Of a DNA stretch of 64,000 bases, positions 27,078 to 34,640 are shown piece after piece (within the stretch, counting starts at the first letter, position 1; each line of letters starts with the position of its first letter). Source of the stretch: Kaistella gelatinilytica (lineage in GTDB: Bacteria; Bacteroidota; Bacteroidia; Flavobacteriales; Weeksellaceae). The notes under the pieces were generated by a model, which was not told where the DNA came from, did no database searches, and worked only from the letters and a program-made list of their open reading frames with translations. Both the position numbers and the translations under genes were made by a program. The stretch lies in NCBI RefSeq assembly GCF_015679325.1, contig NZ_JADPVI010000001.1:1-64000 (forward strand), in the 5' to 3' direction.

Positions 27078-27574
27078 ATGAAAATGAAAAAATCATTAAT
27101 TATTTTATGTGGATTGTTTGGTAAGTTGTAATTCTCAGAAGAAAGATGATTCGCGACTTATTGATAAATGGGAAGTAATACTTAAAAATTCTTAAAATCA
27201 AAAGGTATTGAAAAAGCAGTTTTAGAATTTACAAAAGATGGAAGCTTTAATATGTTAGACGCTTTCTCTCTTTCCCGTAGTTATTTTTCACAATCAAATT
27301 CCAAGATTTGGTTTAACAGAAGAATTTTTATCTTCCTCACATTTCAGTACATTTGTCAAATCAGAAGGTATCTTGAAGACACAACCTAAGGTTGCCATGG
27401 CAATTGGCAGTATTTTTTATTCCTTGTTAATTACCTCACAACTGATCAAATTTTATTTAGAAAAACTTCAAAGATGAAAATAAAGCGACAGTAGAGGGAA
27501 GGGTGAAAAATGATAATCTTGAATTGGGTGTAATTAATGCCTTTAAATTCTATGCAAACCACTGCTTCAACTGA
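27078..27574 (+). pseudogene. decayed lipocalin-like lipoprotein gene
   Basis: ATG at 27078 begins a signal peptide (MKMKKSLIILCGLF). A frameshift near 27120 is needed to continue into the lipobox LVSCNSQKKDDSRLIDKWEV. Another shift leads to KSKGIEKAVLEFTKDGSFNML, which is the front strand pair of a lipocalin-like domain (LIDKWEV plus EFTKDGSFNM). A final segment in another frame (ENKATVEGRVKNDNLELG) would fit the last strands of such a domain. Between them is an unrelated open piece (FPVVIFHNQIPRFGLTEEF and on to 27478). There are several frameshifts and stops, so the gene is dead. Confidence 0.5.
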
Positions 27575-27660
27575 TACTTAAATTATTGAACTTACTTTCT
27601 AAATAGAGACCCTTTCTTTATCTAATACAATGACCGCTGAAAAATTATAAAGACCTAACA

Positions 27661-28695
27661 ATGAAACAGATCGTTAAAGTAGACTTTTACTTTCAGCATT
27701 TAGACCATATCCCAATTATCGACGTTCGGTCACCGGGTGAGTTTGCGAAAGGACATTTTCCCAGTGCTCATAACATTGATTTATTTACTGATGAAGAACG
27801 CGCAATTGTCGGCACTGCCTATAAACAAGAGTCCAAAGAAAGGGCTATTGAACTTGGTTATGAATTTGTAACTCCGAAACTCAATAATTTCATCACGCAA
27901 TCTCTTGCAGTTGCTCCCGAAAAGGAAGTTGTTGTGCATTGTTGGCGCGGCGGAATGAGAAGTAATGCTTTTGCTGACCACCTTCTAGAGAATGGGTTTA
28001 AAAAAGTTTATGTTATTGAAAAGGGCTACAAAGCATTTAGAAATTATGTCCTGGAATTTTTTGAACAAGATTTTGATCTCAAAGTTTTAGGCGGATATAC
28101 GGGCAGCGGAAAAACTGAAATTTTGCATTTTTTAGAGAAGAAAGGACAACAGGTGATCGACTTAGAAGGATTAGCCAATCATCGAGGATCAGCTTTTGGA
28201 GGCATCGATCTTCCGCCTCAACCAACCACTGAGCAATTTGAAACGAATCTTTTTTCCCTATTACGAACTTTTAATAGCAATCAACCCATTTGGTTGGAGG
28301 ATGAAAGTAAAATGATTGGTAATATATCGATTCCTAATGCATTTTATTTTGGAATGATTGAGATGCCTGTCTATTTTTTGAATATTCCTTTAGAAAAAAG
28401 AATAGAACACCTCGTGAAGACGTACGCACATCTCGATCCCGATAAATTGGCGGATGCAATCAGACGAATTATTAAAAAGCTCGGAAATGATAATGCTAAA
28501 GTTGCTCTTGAAGCGCTGGAAAATAAAAATTACAATAAAGTAGTAGAGATCGTGCTTTTCTATTATGATAAATATTATCTGAAAGGATTACAAAAACGTC
28601 AGGAATCATTAATCAAAGAACTTGAAATCACCTCCGCGAATCATGAAGAAATTGCGGATTTTCTAATAAGCTTATTAGCTCAGAACAATGAATGA
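27661..28695 (+). CDS. mnmH: tRNA 2-selenouridine synthase (MnmH/SelU)
   Basis: 344 residues. It replaces sulfur by selenium in 5-substituted 2-thiouridine at the wobble base 34 of certain tRNAs, using selenophosphate. An N-terminal rhodanese domain (about 1-125) contains the catalytic Cys94 in [11 protein letters not shown]-loop domain follows with Walker [10 protein letters not shown] (144-152). [10 protein letters not shown] (about 169-178) is a typical MnmH signature. The length fits the family (about 350-370). It overlaps selD by 8 nt, so the selenophosphate supplier and user are one operon. Cytoplasmic. Confidence 0.95.
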   Translation: MKQIVKVDFYFQHLDHIPIIDVRSPGEFAKGHFPSAHNIDLFTDEERAIVGTAYKQESKERAIELGYEFVTPKLNNFITQSLAVAPEKEVVVHCWRGGMRSNAFADHLLENGFKKVYVIEKGYKAFRNYVLEFFEQDFDLKVLGGYTGSGKTEILHFLEKKGQQVIDLEGLANHRGSAFGGIDLPPQPTTEQFETNLFSLLRTFNSNQPIWLEDESKMIGNISIPNAFYFGMIEMPVYFLNIPLEKRIEHLVKTYAHLDPDKLADAIRRIIKKLGNDNAKVALEALENKNYNKVVEIVLFYYDKYYLKGLQKRQESLIKELEITSANHEEIADFLISLLAQNNE

Positions 28696-29725
28696 ACCAA
28701 TAAAAATGACAAGCTACAGCCACGGTGCGGGTTGTGGCTGCAAAATATCACCAAAGGTATTAACGACCATATTAAAATCCAATTCAATTAAAATAGACGA
28801 TCCTCGGCTCTTAGTCGGTAACGATACCAGAGATGATGCTGCGGTTTATGATATGGGAAATGGAACTGGAATTATAAGTACGACCGATTTTTTCTTACCC
28901 ATCGTCGATGACCCTTTCACATTTGGAAGAATTGCCGCTACGAATGCTTTGAGCGACGTGTATGCCATGGGAGGAAAACCCTTGATGGCGATCGCGATCT
29001 TAGGTTGGCCCATCGATAAATTATCTCCTGAAGTTGCTGCCGAAGTAATGGAAGGTGGTAGAAAAGCCTGCGCTGACGCCGGAATAATAATCGCCGGCGG
29101 TCATAGTATTGATAATCCGGAACCTGTTTTTGGACTCGCAGTTACAGGATCAGTGGTCATTTCGAATTTGAAACGCAATGATAAAGCAGAACCCGGAAGT
29201 ATTCTTTATCTGACCAAACCTTTAGGTGTTGGCATTTTAACGACTGCACAAAAGAAGGGCGTCTTAGAAGACAAACATAAAGATATCGCTGCAAATTCCA
29301 TGATCATTTTGAATGATGTCGGGTTAGAACTTTCCGAAATGGAAGAGGTAACCGCTTTAACTGATGTCACCGGCTTTGGACTCATCGGACATTTACTGGA
29401 AGTGTGTGAAGGAAGCAATGTCTCTGCAAATATCAATTTTAGTAAAGTACCAATTTTTAAAGAAGTTGAAGGTTATCTTGATCAAAAATGTATCCCCGGT
29501 GGAACGCTGAGAAACTGGGACAGCTACAGCCATCAGGTTAATATCGAGGATGAAAGAAAACGCCATATTTTATGTGATCCACAAACCAGTGGCGGATTAC
29601 TCATTGCTGTAAAAAAAGAAGCTGCTCACAAAGTCGAAACTATTTTAAAAAACAGAGGTCTTTTTGCTGAACCGATAGGAGAACTTACAGAAAGGACAGA
29701 ATTTCCCATATATATTAATGAGTAA
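28688..29725 (+). CDS. selD: selenide, water dikinase (SelD)
   Basis: 345 residues. SelD makes selenophosphate from selenide and ATP. The catalytic loop near the N-terminus reads [12 protein letters not shown], with Cys16 and Lys19 equivalent to the Cys17/Lys20 pair of E. coli; it is a Cys, not a selenocysteine (TGA), form. Further family motifs are [27 protein letters not shown] and the C-terminal [10 protein letters not shown]. It overlaps mnmH, and no selA/selB is in the window, so the visible selenium use is tRNA selenouridine. AIR-synthase-like fold, cytoplasmic. Confidence 0.97.
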   Translation: MNEPIKMTSYSHGAGCGCKISPKVLTTILKSNSIKIDDPRLLVGNDTRDDAAVYDMGNGTGIISTTDFFLPIVDDPFTFGRIAATNALSDVYAMGGKPLMAIAILGWPIDKLSPEVAAEVMEGGRKACADAGIIIAGGHSIDNPEPVFGLAVTGSVVISNLKRNDKAEPGSILYLTKPLGVGILTTAQKKGVLEDKHKDIAANSMIILNDVGLELSEMEEVTALTDVTGFGLIGHLLEVCEGSNVSANINFSKVPIFKEVEGYLDQKCIPGGTLRNWDSYSHQVNIEDERKRHILCDPQTSGGLLIAVKKEAAHKVETILKNRGLFAEPIGELTERTEFPIYINE

Positions 29726-29964
29726 AAAATAGAGATAAAAACATTCTTTAATAATATTGAGATTGTTATTATTTATTCATTACGATTTTTATTTGTGCAA
29801 TTCAGAAAAGTGATGCCAGACTTAGATAGAAATGATAAATTTTGATGAGAATCAAAAATTAAAAGAATTCTTCACAGTATTTGAAAAAAAGAAATCGAAA
29901 GCAGTTATTCTATTACTTCGAATAACCATTGAGGTAATCTAATTCCAAAACGTAAGAAAATAAA

Positions 29965-29990
29965 AAAATCAGGAATAAATTCCTGATTTT
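29965..29990. terminator. bidirectional hairpin terminator between selD and tRNA-Ser
   Basis: An 11-bp perfect stem (AAAATCAGGAA / TTCCTGATTTT) with a 4-nt loop lies between selD (plus) and tRNA-Ser (minus). It is flanked by an A-run on the left and a T-rich run on the right, so it can end transcription in both directions. It is 8 nt from the 3' end of the tRNA gene, so it most likely terminates that transcript. Confidence 0.7.
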
Positions 29991-29997
29991 AATTTTG

Positions 29998-30084
29998 TAG
30001 AGAGGATGGGATTCGAACCCACGGTACAGTTGCCCGTACACTAGCTTTCCAGGCTAGCTCCTTCAACCACTCGGACACCTCTCT
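29998..30084 (-). tRNA. tRNA-Ser(GGA)
   Basis: 87-nt class II tRNA on the minus strand. The acceptor stem is AGAGAGG / CCTCTCT, the D arm begins TCCGAGTGG, the anticodon stem-loop is GCTAGCCTGGAAAGCTAGT-like with anticodon GGA, and the long variable arm (about TACGGGCAACTGTA) is typical of tRNA-Ser. The T-loop is GGTTCGAATCC. CCA is not encoded, so it would be added post-transcriptionally. It reads UCC and, by wobble, UCU serine codons. Confidence 0.95.
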
Positions 30085-30246
30085 GAATTGAAGACTGCAA
30101 AAATAGCGTAATTTATTGAGTTCTAAAAATCGAAACCAACTATTTTTCAAAATAAAAATGTCACGTCGAAAAATTCTGATTTCCACCTTTTTTGCACTTT
30201 ACTTTCAACCGCTTTTCACTTTAAAAAACTTTTGTGACTAAAATTT

Positions 30247-31263
30247 TCATTCAGAAACTTCACCACACAAATTCTTCACAAAATTTTCCGCAAAAGTTCC
30301 CTTATAATTCGGATTGTCTAAAAGATGCATCGCTTTCGTGATCGCGCTTTCCGCCGTAATATCATTTCCACTGATCGCGCCGATTTTCGTAAAGATATTC
30401 GAGTTTGAATATTTACCAAAACTAATTCCACCCGAAACACACTGTGAGATCACCACGATCTCAGTTCCCTGATCGCGCAGCTTTTGTAAAGTTTCCAAAG
30501 TTTTTTGCGTGTTGAAAATTGTACCCGAACCAAAAACCTGCAGCACCAAAACTTTCACTTTCGGAATATCAGAAAAATGATTCAAATGCATTCCCGGGAA
30601 AATCCGCCAGAAAAGAACATCCTGCGAAATATGATTGTCAACGCAAAAAGCATCCGAAGTTTTGTTGCGCCATAAATAATCCTTCTTCACATTCAAATGT
30701 ACTCCAGACTGCCCTAAAACCGGATAATTCGGCGTTTGGTAAGCATCAAAAAATTCCGCCGAATACTTCAAAGTACGGTTTCCACGCAACAATTTATATT
30801 CAAAATACACGGCAACTTCCTGAATGACCGCTTCATCGTCTTCGTACAAACTTGCGTAATACAAACTCGTCAAAAGATTTTCTTTGGCATCCGTTCTTAG
30901 ATCACCAATCGGCAATTGTGAACCGGTCAAAATCACCGGCTTTGTCAAATTGTTCAACATAAAACTCAATGCTGAAGCCGTGTAAGACATCGTGTCTGTT
31001 CCGTGCAGGATCAAGAAACCGTCGTAATTGTCGTAATTTTTACCGATGTAATTGGCGATAATTTTCCACTCTTCCGGACCCATATCCGAAGAATCAAGCG
31101 GTTTTTTAAAAGGATGAACCGACACTTCGCACTCGATCATTTTCATTTCCGGGATTTTTTTAAAAATATTCCCAAAATCGAAGGCCCGCAAACTCCCCGT
31201 TTCGTAATCTTTTTCCATGCCGATCGTTCCGCCGGTATAAATCAGGAGCACTTTTCTTTTCAT
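30247..31263 (-). CDS. ansA: type I L-asparaginase
   Basis: 338 residues; hydrolyses asparagine to aspartate and ammonia. The two active-site threonine motifs are visible: LIYTGGTIGM at about 6-15 and ILHGTDTMSYTA at about 84-95. A GSQLPIGDLRTDAKEN block (about 112-127) and CVSGGISFGKY-like C-terminal segment complete the family pattern. The absence of a signal peptide and the length mark the cytoplasmic type I (AnsA) form. It lies alone, with a repeat-rich region upstream (31305-31390). Confidence 0.93.
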   Translation of the reverse strand: MKRKVLLIYTGGTIGMEKDYETGSLRAFDFGNIFKKIPEMKMIECEVSVHPFKKPLDSSDMGPEEWKIIANYIGKNYDNYDGFLILHGTDTMSYTASALSFMLNNLTKPVILTGSQLPIGDLRTDAKENLLTSLYYASLYEDDEAVIQEVAVYFEYKLLRGNRTLKYSAEFFDAYQTPNYPVLGQSGVHLNVKKDYLWRNKTSDAFCVDNHISQDVLFWRIFPGMHLNHFSDIPKVKVLVLQVFGSGTIFNTQKTLETLQKLRDQGTEIVVISQCVSGGISFGKYSNSNIFTKIGAISGNDITAESAITKAMHLLDNPNYKGTFAENFVKNLCGEVSE

Positions 31264-31304
31264 AAATCCAAAAATACGTTATTTGGCAGAATGTAAGATT
31301 ATTT

Positions 31305-31390
31305 TGGGCGCCTTTTTCCGCCTTCCACTCCCAATCTTTTTGTTCCGCTTTGCTCCACAAAAAGGATTTCCGTTCAAGTCGGGGCGCAAA
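31305..31390. repeat. mosaic intergenic repeat, copy 1
   Basis: The gap 31264-31562 upstream of the asparaginase holds a GC-richer block containing GCGCCTTTTTCCGCCTTCC, ACTCCC, then a palindrome around ATCTTTTTGT / ACAAAAAGGAT and GTTCAAGTCGGGGC. The same words occur in inverted order in the gap between the transketolase genes (59891-60012): CGGCTTGAACGGAG and GGGAGTGGAAGGCGGAAA. It is therefore a dispersed, degenerate repeat. Its composition differs clearly from the surrounding AT-rich DNA. Confidence 0.55.
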
Positions 31391-31562
31391 TTTCGCTTCG
31401 AAATAAATTATTTTTCAAAAAGTACTTTTTATTCCCAAATCTTAGCGAAGCAAAAATCTTTTGTGCACTTTTATTTCACCAACAATTTCCCGAAAAACTG
31501 ATGTGACTTATGGTTAAAAAACCTACATCAACATTTTTTAAAATTTCCCTATTTTTGACCTC

Positions 31563-32222
31563 ATGAAAGACCAGAAAACCTTCGAATATCTTCAGCAGTT
31601 CCTCACCGAAGAAAGACTCCAGAAAATAAATCATTTCGCCCCCGAAAGTTCAGATTTTGTTTTGCCCGTCATCGAAGATGTCTTTCAATTTCGAAACGCT
31701 GCTGCAATCGTTCGATCTGTAGAAGCGTGCGGTTTTCATAAGATCATCGCCATGGAAAGTGCGCACGAATTTAATCCCAATCTTCGCGTAACAAAAGGAG
31801 CCGAAACCTGGGTAGAATTGGAAAGACTTCCACACAATTTGGAATCCATTAATGAAATTAAAAATAGAGGTTATAAAATCATTGCTGTTTCTCCCGAAAA
31901 AAATGCGACACTTTTACCCGACTTTCAACTCACGGAACCTGTTGCTTTGGTTTTCGGCACAGAAGCAGCCGGAGTCACTGAAGAGATCTTAGATTTCGCT
32001 GATGAAACTTTAGCCATTCCCATGTATGGATTTACGAGAAGTTTTAATGTGTCTGTCGCCGCCGCAATTTGTGTTTACGAATTAAAACAGAAATTGTTGA
32101 AATCAACTATCGATTATAAATTGTCCGAAGAAAAATTATGGGAAATGAAAGTTCGGTGGGCAGTAAACTCTTTACAAAGTGGCGACCAGATCTTAGCGAA
32201 ATATTTAAATGATAATCGGTAA
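31563..32222 (+). CDS. trmH: TrmH family tRNA/rRNA 2'-O-methyltransferase (probable tRNA Gm18)
   Basis: 219 residues of the SpoU/TrmH (SPOUT, knotted) class. Motif 1 is DVFQFRNAAAIVRSVEACG (N-x-x-A-x-x-R). Motif 2 is VALVFGTEAAGVTEEIL, the cofactor-binding knot. Motif 3 is IPMYGFTRSFNVSVAAAICVYE with the N-V-S-x-A core. The C-terminal helix extension matches tRNA guanosine-18 methyltransferase TrmH rather than the 23S enzyme RlmB, which has an extra N-terminal domain. Substrate is inferred from this length and architecture. Confidence 0.85.
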   Translation: MKDQKTFEYLQQFLTEERLQKINHFAPESSDFVLPVIEDVFQFRNAAAIVRSVEACGFHKIIAMESAHEFNPNLRVTKGAETWVELERLPHNLESINEIKNRGYKIIAVSPEKNATLLPDFQLTEPVALVFGTEAAGVTEEILDFADETLAIPMYGFTRSFNVSVAAAICVYELKQKLLKSTIDYKLSEEKLWEMKVRWAVNSLQSGDQILAKYLNDNR

Positions 32223-32331
32223 CGAATAATGAGAAATAACCAATATTTGAAACTAAGATAAAAAGTTTTTACGGTTGCTTTTACATTTATCATGTGGAAT
32301 AATGAGTGCTTATACATCCAAAGGCTTCATA

Positions 32332-32398
32332 GAAGCCAACTCTTTGTAGCAAATATTTTACGATCAAATAAAAAAGCTCCGTAGGAGCGACCACTACA
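32332..32398. repeat. short intergenic repeat with CTCCGTAGGAG hairpin
   Basis: Just downstream of rsmE (minus) and 110 nt after trmH (plus), the sequence CTCTTTGTAGCAAATA is followed by an A-run and AGCTCCGTAGGAGCGACC. The CTCC-GTA-GGAG core can fold into a small hairpin and is followed by the rsmE stop. It resembles the short repeats found between genes in many Bacteroidota genomes; that family assignment is from memory. It may help to end the two converging transcripts. Confidence 0.5.
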
Positions 32399-33119
32399 TC
32401 AGATTTTCATAATAATTCCAGGCTGCAACAAAAATTCCCGCTGTTTCTGTGCGTAATCTCTGACTTCCAAGAGAAACCGCTTTCACTCCATTATCTGCCA
32501 AAATCTGAATTTCTCTATCAGAAAAATCACCTTCCGGACCAATCAAAAAAGTAATTTTCCCCGAATTATTCGCAGCAGTGTCATGCTGAGCTTGTCGAAG
32601 CCTCTTCAAATCAATTCTTTCCAATTTTTCATTGCAGTGCGCAACAAAAGTATTTTCGGGACTGATATTTTTAATAAAATCAGAAAATTTTGTAAGTTCA
32701 TTAACGATCGGAAAATGAAAACGCAGACTTTGCTTTGAAGCAGAAACGCATTGCTTTCTCAACTTTTCAATATTCAGATTTTTACGCTCTGTTTTTTCAG
32801 TTTGTAATAAAGTAATTTCAGAAATACCCATTTCTGTGGCTTTTTCTGCAAAGAATTCAATGCGGTCAATATTTTTTGTCGGAGCAATTGCAATATGAAG
32901 TTGCACGCGAAAATTCGGAAGGTCATTTTGAATTTGTTTCACCTCAAGAGAAACTTTCTTGCCTTCAAAAACCAGATTTCCTTTCGCCAGATTTCCTTTT
33001 CCGTCGGTGATAAAAATTTCTTCGCCAGATCGCATCCGCAATACTTTTACAATATGCGTTTGTTCTTCGCTGTCGATAATTACTTGATCCCCGATGATTT
33101 CACCGTAAAATAATTTCAT
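32394..33119 (-). CDS. rsmE: 16S rRNA m3U1498 methyltransferase RsmE
   Basis: 241 residues; methylates U1498 of 16S rRNA using SAM, SPOUT fold. The N-terminal PUA-like domain (HIVKVLRMRSGEEI, FITDGKG) and the C-terminal knot signature ITFLIGPEGDFSDREI, with LGSQRLRTETAG, are clear. An unusual stretch between them, RLRQAQHDTAANNSG, is encoded by the repeat-type sequence GTCATGCTGAGCTTGTCGAAG (32580-32600), which also occurs between the transketolase genes. It seems to be an in-frame insertion. The reading frame stays open and the motifs are intact, so the enzyme is probably functional. Confidence 0.92.
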   Translation of the reverse strand: MKLFYGEIIGDQVIIDSEEQTHIVKVLRMRSGEEIFITDGKGNLAKGNLVFEGKKVSLEVKQIQNDLPNFRVQLHIAIAPTKNIDRIEFFAEKATEMGISEITLLQTEKTERKNLNIEKLRKQCVSASKQSLRFHFPIVNELTKFSDFIKNISPENTFVAHCNEKLERIDLKRLRQAQHDTAANNSGKITFLIGPEGDFSDREIQILADNGVKAVSLGSQRLRTETAGIFVAAWNYYENLM

Positions 33120-33158
33120 TTAAAGCTTCTTATATTTTAACTTGAATGCGATTCTGTA

Positions 33159-33566
33159 TTAAGGTTTTAGATAATTATTCTCACTTAAAAATGCCACACC
33201 TGTTTTGATGGTCGTATAAATATCGGTATCACATTCTCGGTAACTGCAGGGATAAATTTCTTCGATCCATTTTTCATTAATGAAAATCAGATTTAAATAT
33301 TCAGTTTTTCTCAAATTATTTTTAAGAGATAAATAATCGCCTTCTTTCGGGGTGAAAGGAAAACTAAAGACGTTTTCAGTGTTTATTTTTTCTAGAAACT
33401 CCTCTTTAATATCCTGAAGATAGCTGGTTTCAGAACTTTCATTCAAGAATTCAGCTTCTTCCGTTGATGCTGCCGTTTTTCCAGTAACCGTTTCCAGGAT
33501 CCAGTAATATCTCGAGCTCTTTTTGGAGTGACTTACCAGTACTTTTTCTTCTAATAATATTTTCAT
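33159..33566 (-). CDS. conserved protein of unknown function
   Basis: 135 residues, acidic, with no signal peptide or TM. It has several aromatic and acidic clusters (SRYYWILETVTG, FPFTPKEGDYL, WIEEIYPCSYRECDTD). No family is recognised. It lies between rsmE and tsaD on the same strand with a 17-nt gap to tsaD's stop, so it may be in the same operon and lie at the end of a tsaD transcript. Confidence 0.6.
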   Translation of the reverse strand: MKILLEEKVLVSHSKKSSRYYWILETVTGKTAASTEEAEFLNESSETSYLQDIKEEFLEKINTENVFSFPFTPKEGDYLSLKNNLRKTEYLNLIFINEKWIEEIYPCSYRECDTDIYTTIKTGVAFLSENNYLKP

Positions 33567-33583
33567 CTGAGTTTTGTAATCGA

Positions 33584-34636
33584 TTAATCTGTTATTTGAA
33601 CGTCTTTCTTAAAACTCTCCTCAATATCATATCGTGAAGTAGCAGAAACAGATAAGTCTGCAAATTCGCCGCGGTCAAATTTCAACTTTGCAACCATGGC
33701 GATCATCGCTGCATTATCGGTCGTATATTCAAATTTAGGAATGTAAATATTCCAGCCGAACTTTTCTGCATTGATCAGCATTGCTTCTCTCAAACCGGAG
33801 TTTGCTGAAACGCCGCCTGCAATTGCAACTTCATTAATATTTAATTCTTTTGCCGCTTTTTCCAGTTTATTCATCAAAATTTCAACGAGTGTTTTTTGAA
33901 CCGAAGCACACAGATCATTCAAGTTTTCTTTAATAAAATCTGGATTTTTCTTTACTTCTTTTTGAATGAAATAGAGCACAGAAGTCTTTATGCCGCTGAA
34001 AGAGTAGTTGTAGTTATCGATGCGTGGTTTATTGAATTGAAAAGCATCTTTATTCCCCAGTTTTGACAATCGGTCTATAATTGGACCCGCCGGATAATCT
34101 AAACCGAAGATTTTTCCAATTTTATCAAATGCTTCTCCCGCTGCGTCGTCAATCGTTTTTCCGATAATTTCCATGTCGAAATAGTCTTTCACCACAGCGA
34201 TCATCGTATGTCCACCGGAAACCGTTAAACATAAAAAAGGAAAATTGGGCGGTGTCGGATTTGCATCGTCAATGAAGTGTGCTAAAATATGTGCCTGAAG
34301 GTGATTAACTTCGATCAAAGGAACATTTAAACTCATTGCAAGCGATTTTGCAAACGAAGTTCCCACCAGTAAGGAACCCAAAAGTCCCGGACCACGTGTA
34401 AAGCCGATGGCAGAAATATCTTTTTGTTGTATATTTGCTTTGCTCACGGATTTTTGCACCACTGGAATAATGTTTTGCTGATGTGCGCGAGAAGCCAGTT
34501 CGGGAACAACACCGCCATATTCGTTGTGTATTTCCTGATTGGCTGCAATGTTTGAAAGGATTTTGTTTCCTTGAATGATTGCTGCTGAAGTATCGTCGCA
34601 GGACGATTCTATCCCTAAAATTATTGAGTCGCTCAT
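33584..34636 (-). CDS. tsaD: tRNA N6-threonylcarbamoyladenosine synthase subunit TsaD
   Basis: 350 residues; the Kae1/TsaD ATPase-fold subunit that transfers threonylcarbamoyl to A37 of ANN-decoding tRNAs. Signatures: GIESSCDDTSAAI (8-20), GPGLLGSLLVG, metal-binding VNHLQAHILAHF (two His), TVSGGHTMI and the C-terminal GGVSANSGLR. The minus-strand start is only 4 nt from the tamB start on the plus strand, so promoters overlap coding sequence. A TAAATTTG -7-like element on the minus strand lies at 34645-34652, inside tamB. Usually partnered with TsaB/TsaE elsewhere in the genome. Confidence 0.97.
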   Translation of the reverse strand: MSDSIILGIESSCDDTSAAIIQGNKILSNIAANQEIHNEYGGVVPELASRAHQQNIIPVVQKSVSKANIQQKDISAIGFTRGPGLLGSLLVGTSFAKSLAMSLNVPLIEVNHLQAHILAHFIDDANPTPPNFPFLCLTVSGGHTMIAVVKDYFDMEIIGKTIDDAAGEAFDKIGKIFGLDYPAGPIIDRLSKLGNKDAFQFNKPRIDNYNYSFSGIKTSVLYFIQKEVKKNPDFIKENLNDLCASVQKTLVEILMNKLEKAAKELNINEVAIAGGVSANSGLREAMLINAEKFGWNIYIPKFEYTTDNAAMIAMVAKLKFDRGEFADLSVSATSRYDIEESFKKDVQITD

Positions 34637-34640
34637 AACA

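Noticed and set aside
28730-28745. Possible selenocysteine site in SelD
   Set aside because: The codon is TGT (Cys16) and the frame has no internal TGA, so this is the Cys form.
31003-31296. 97-codon plus-strand frame opposite the asparaginase
   Set aside because: Antisense to a well-conserved gene; rich in Phe/Arg/His as expected from the complementary strand.
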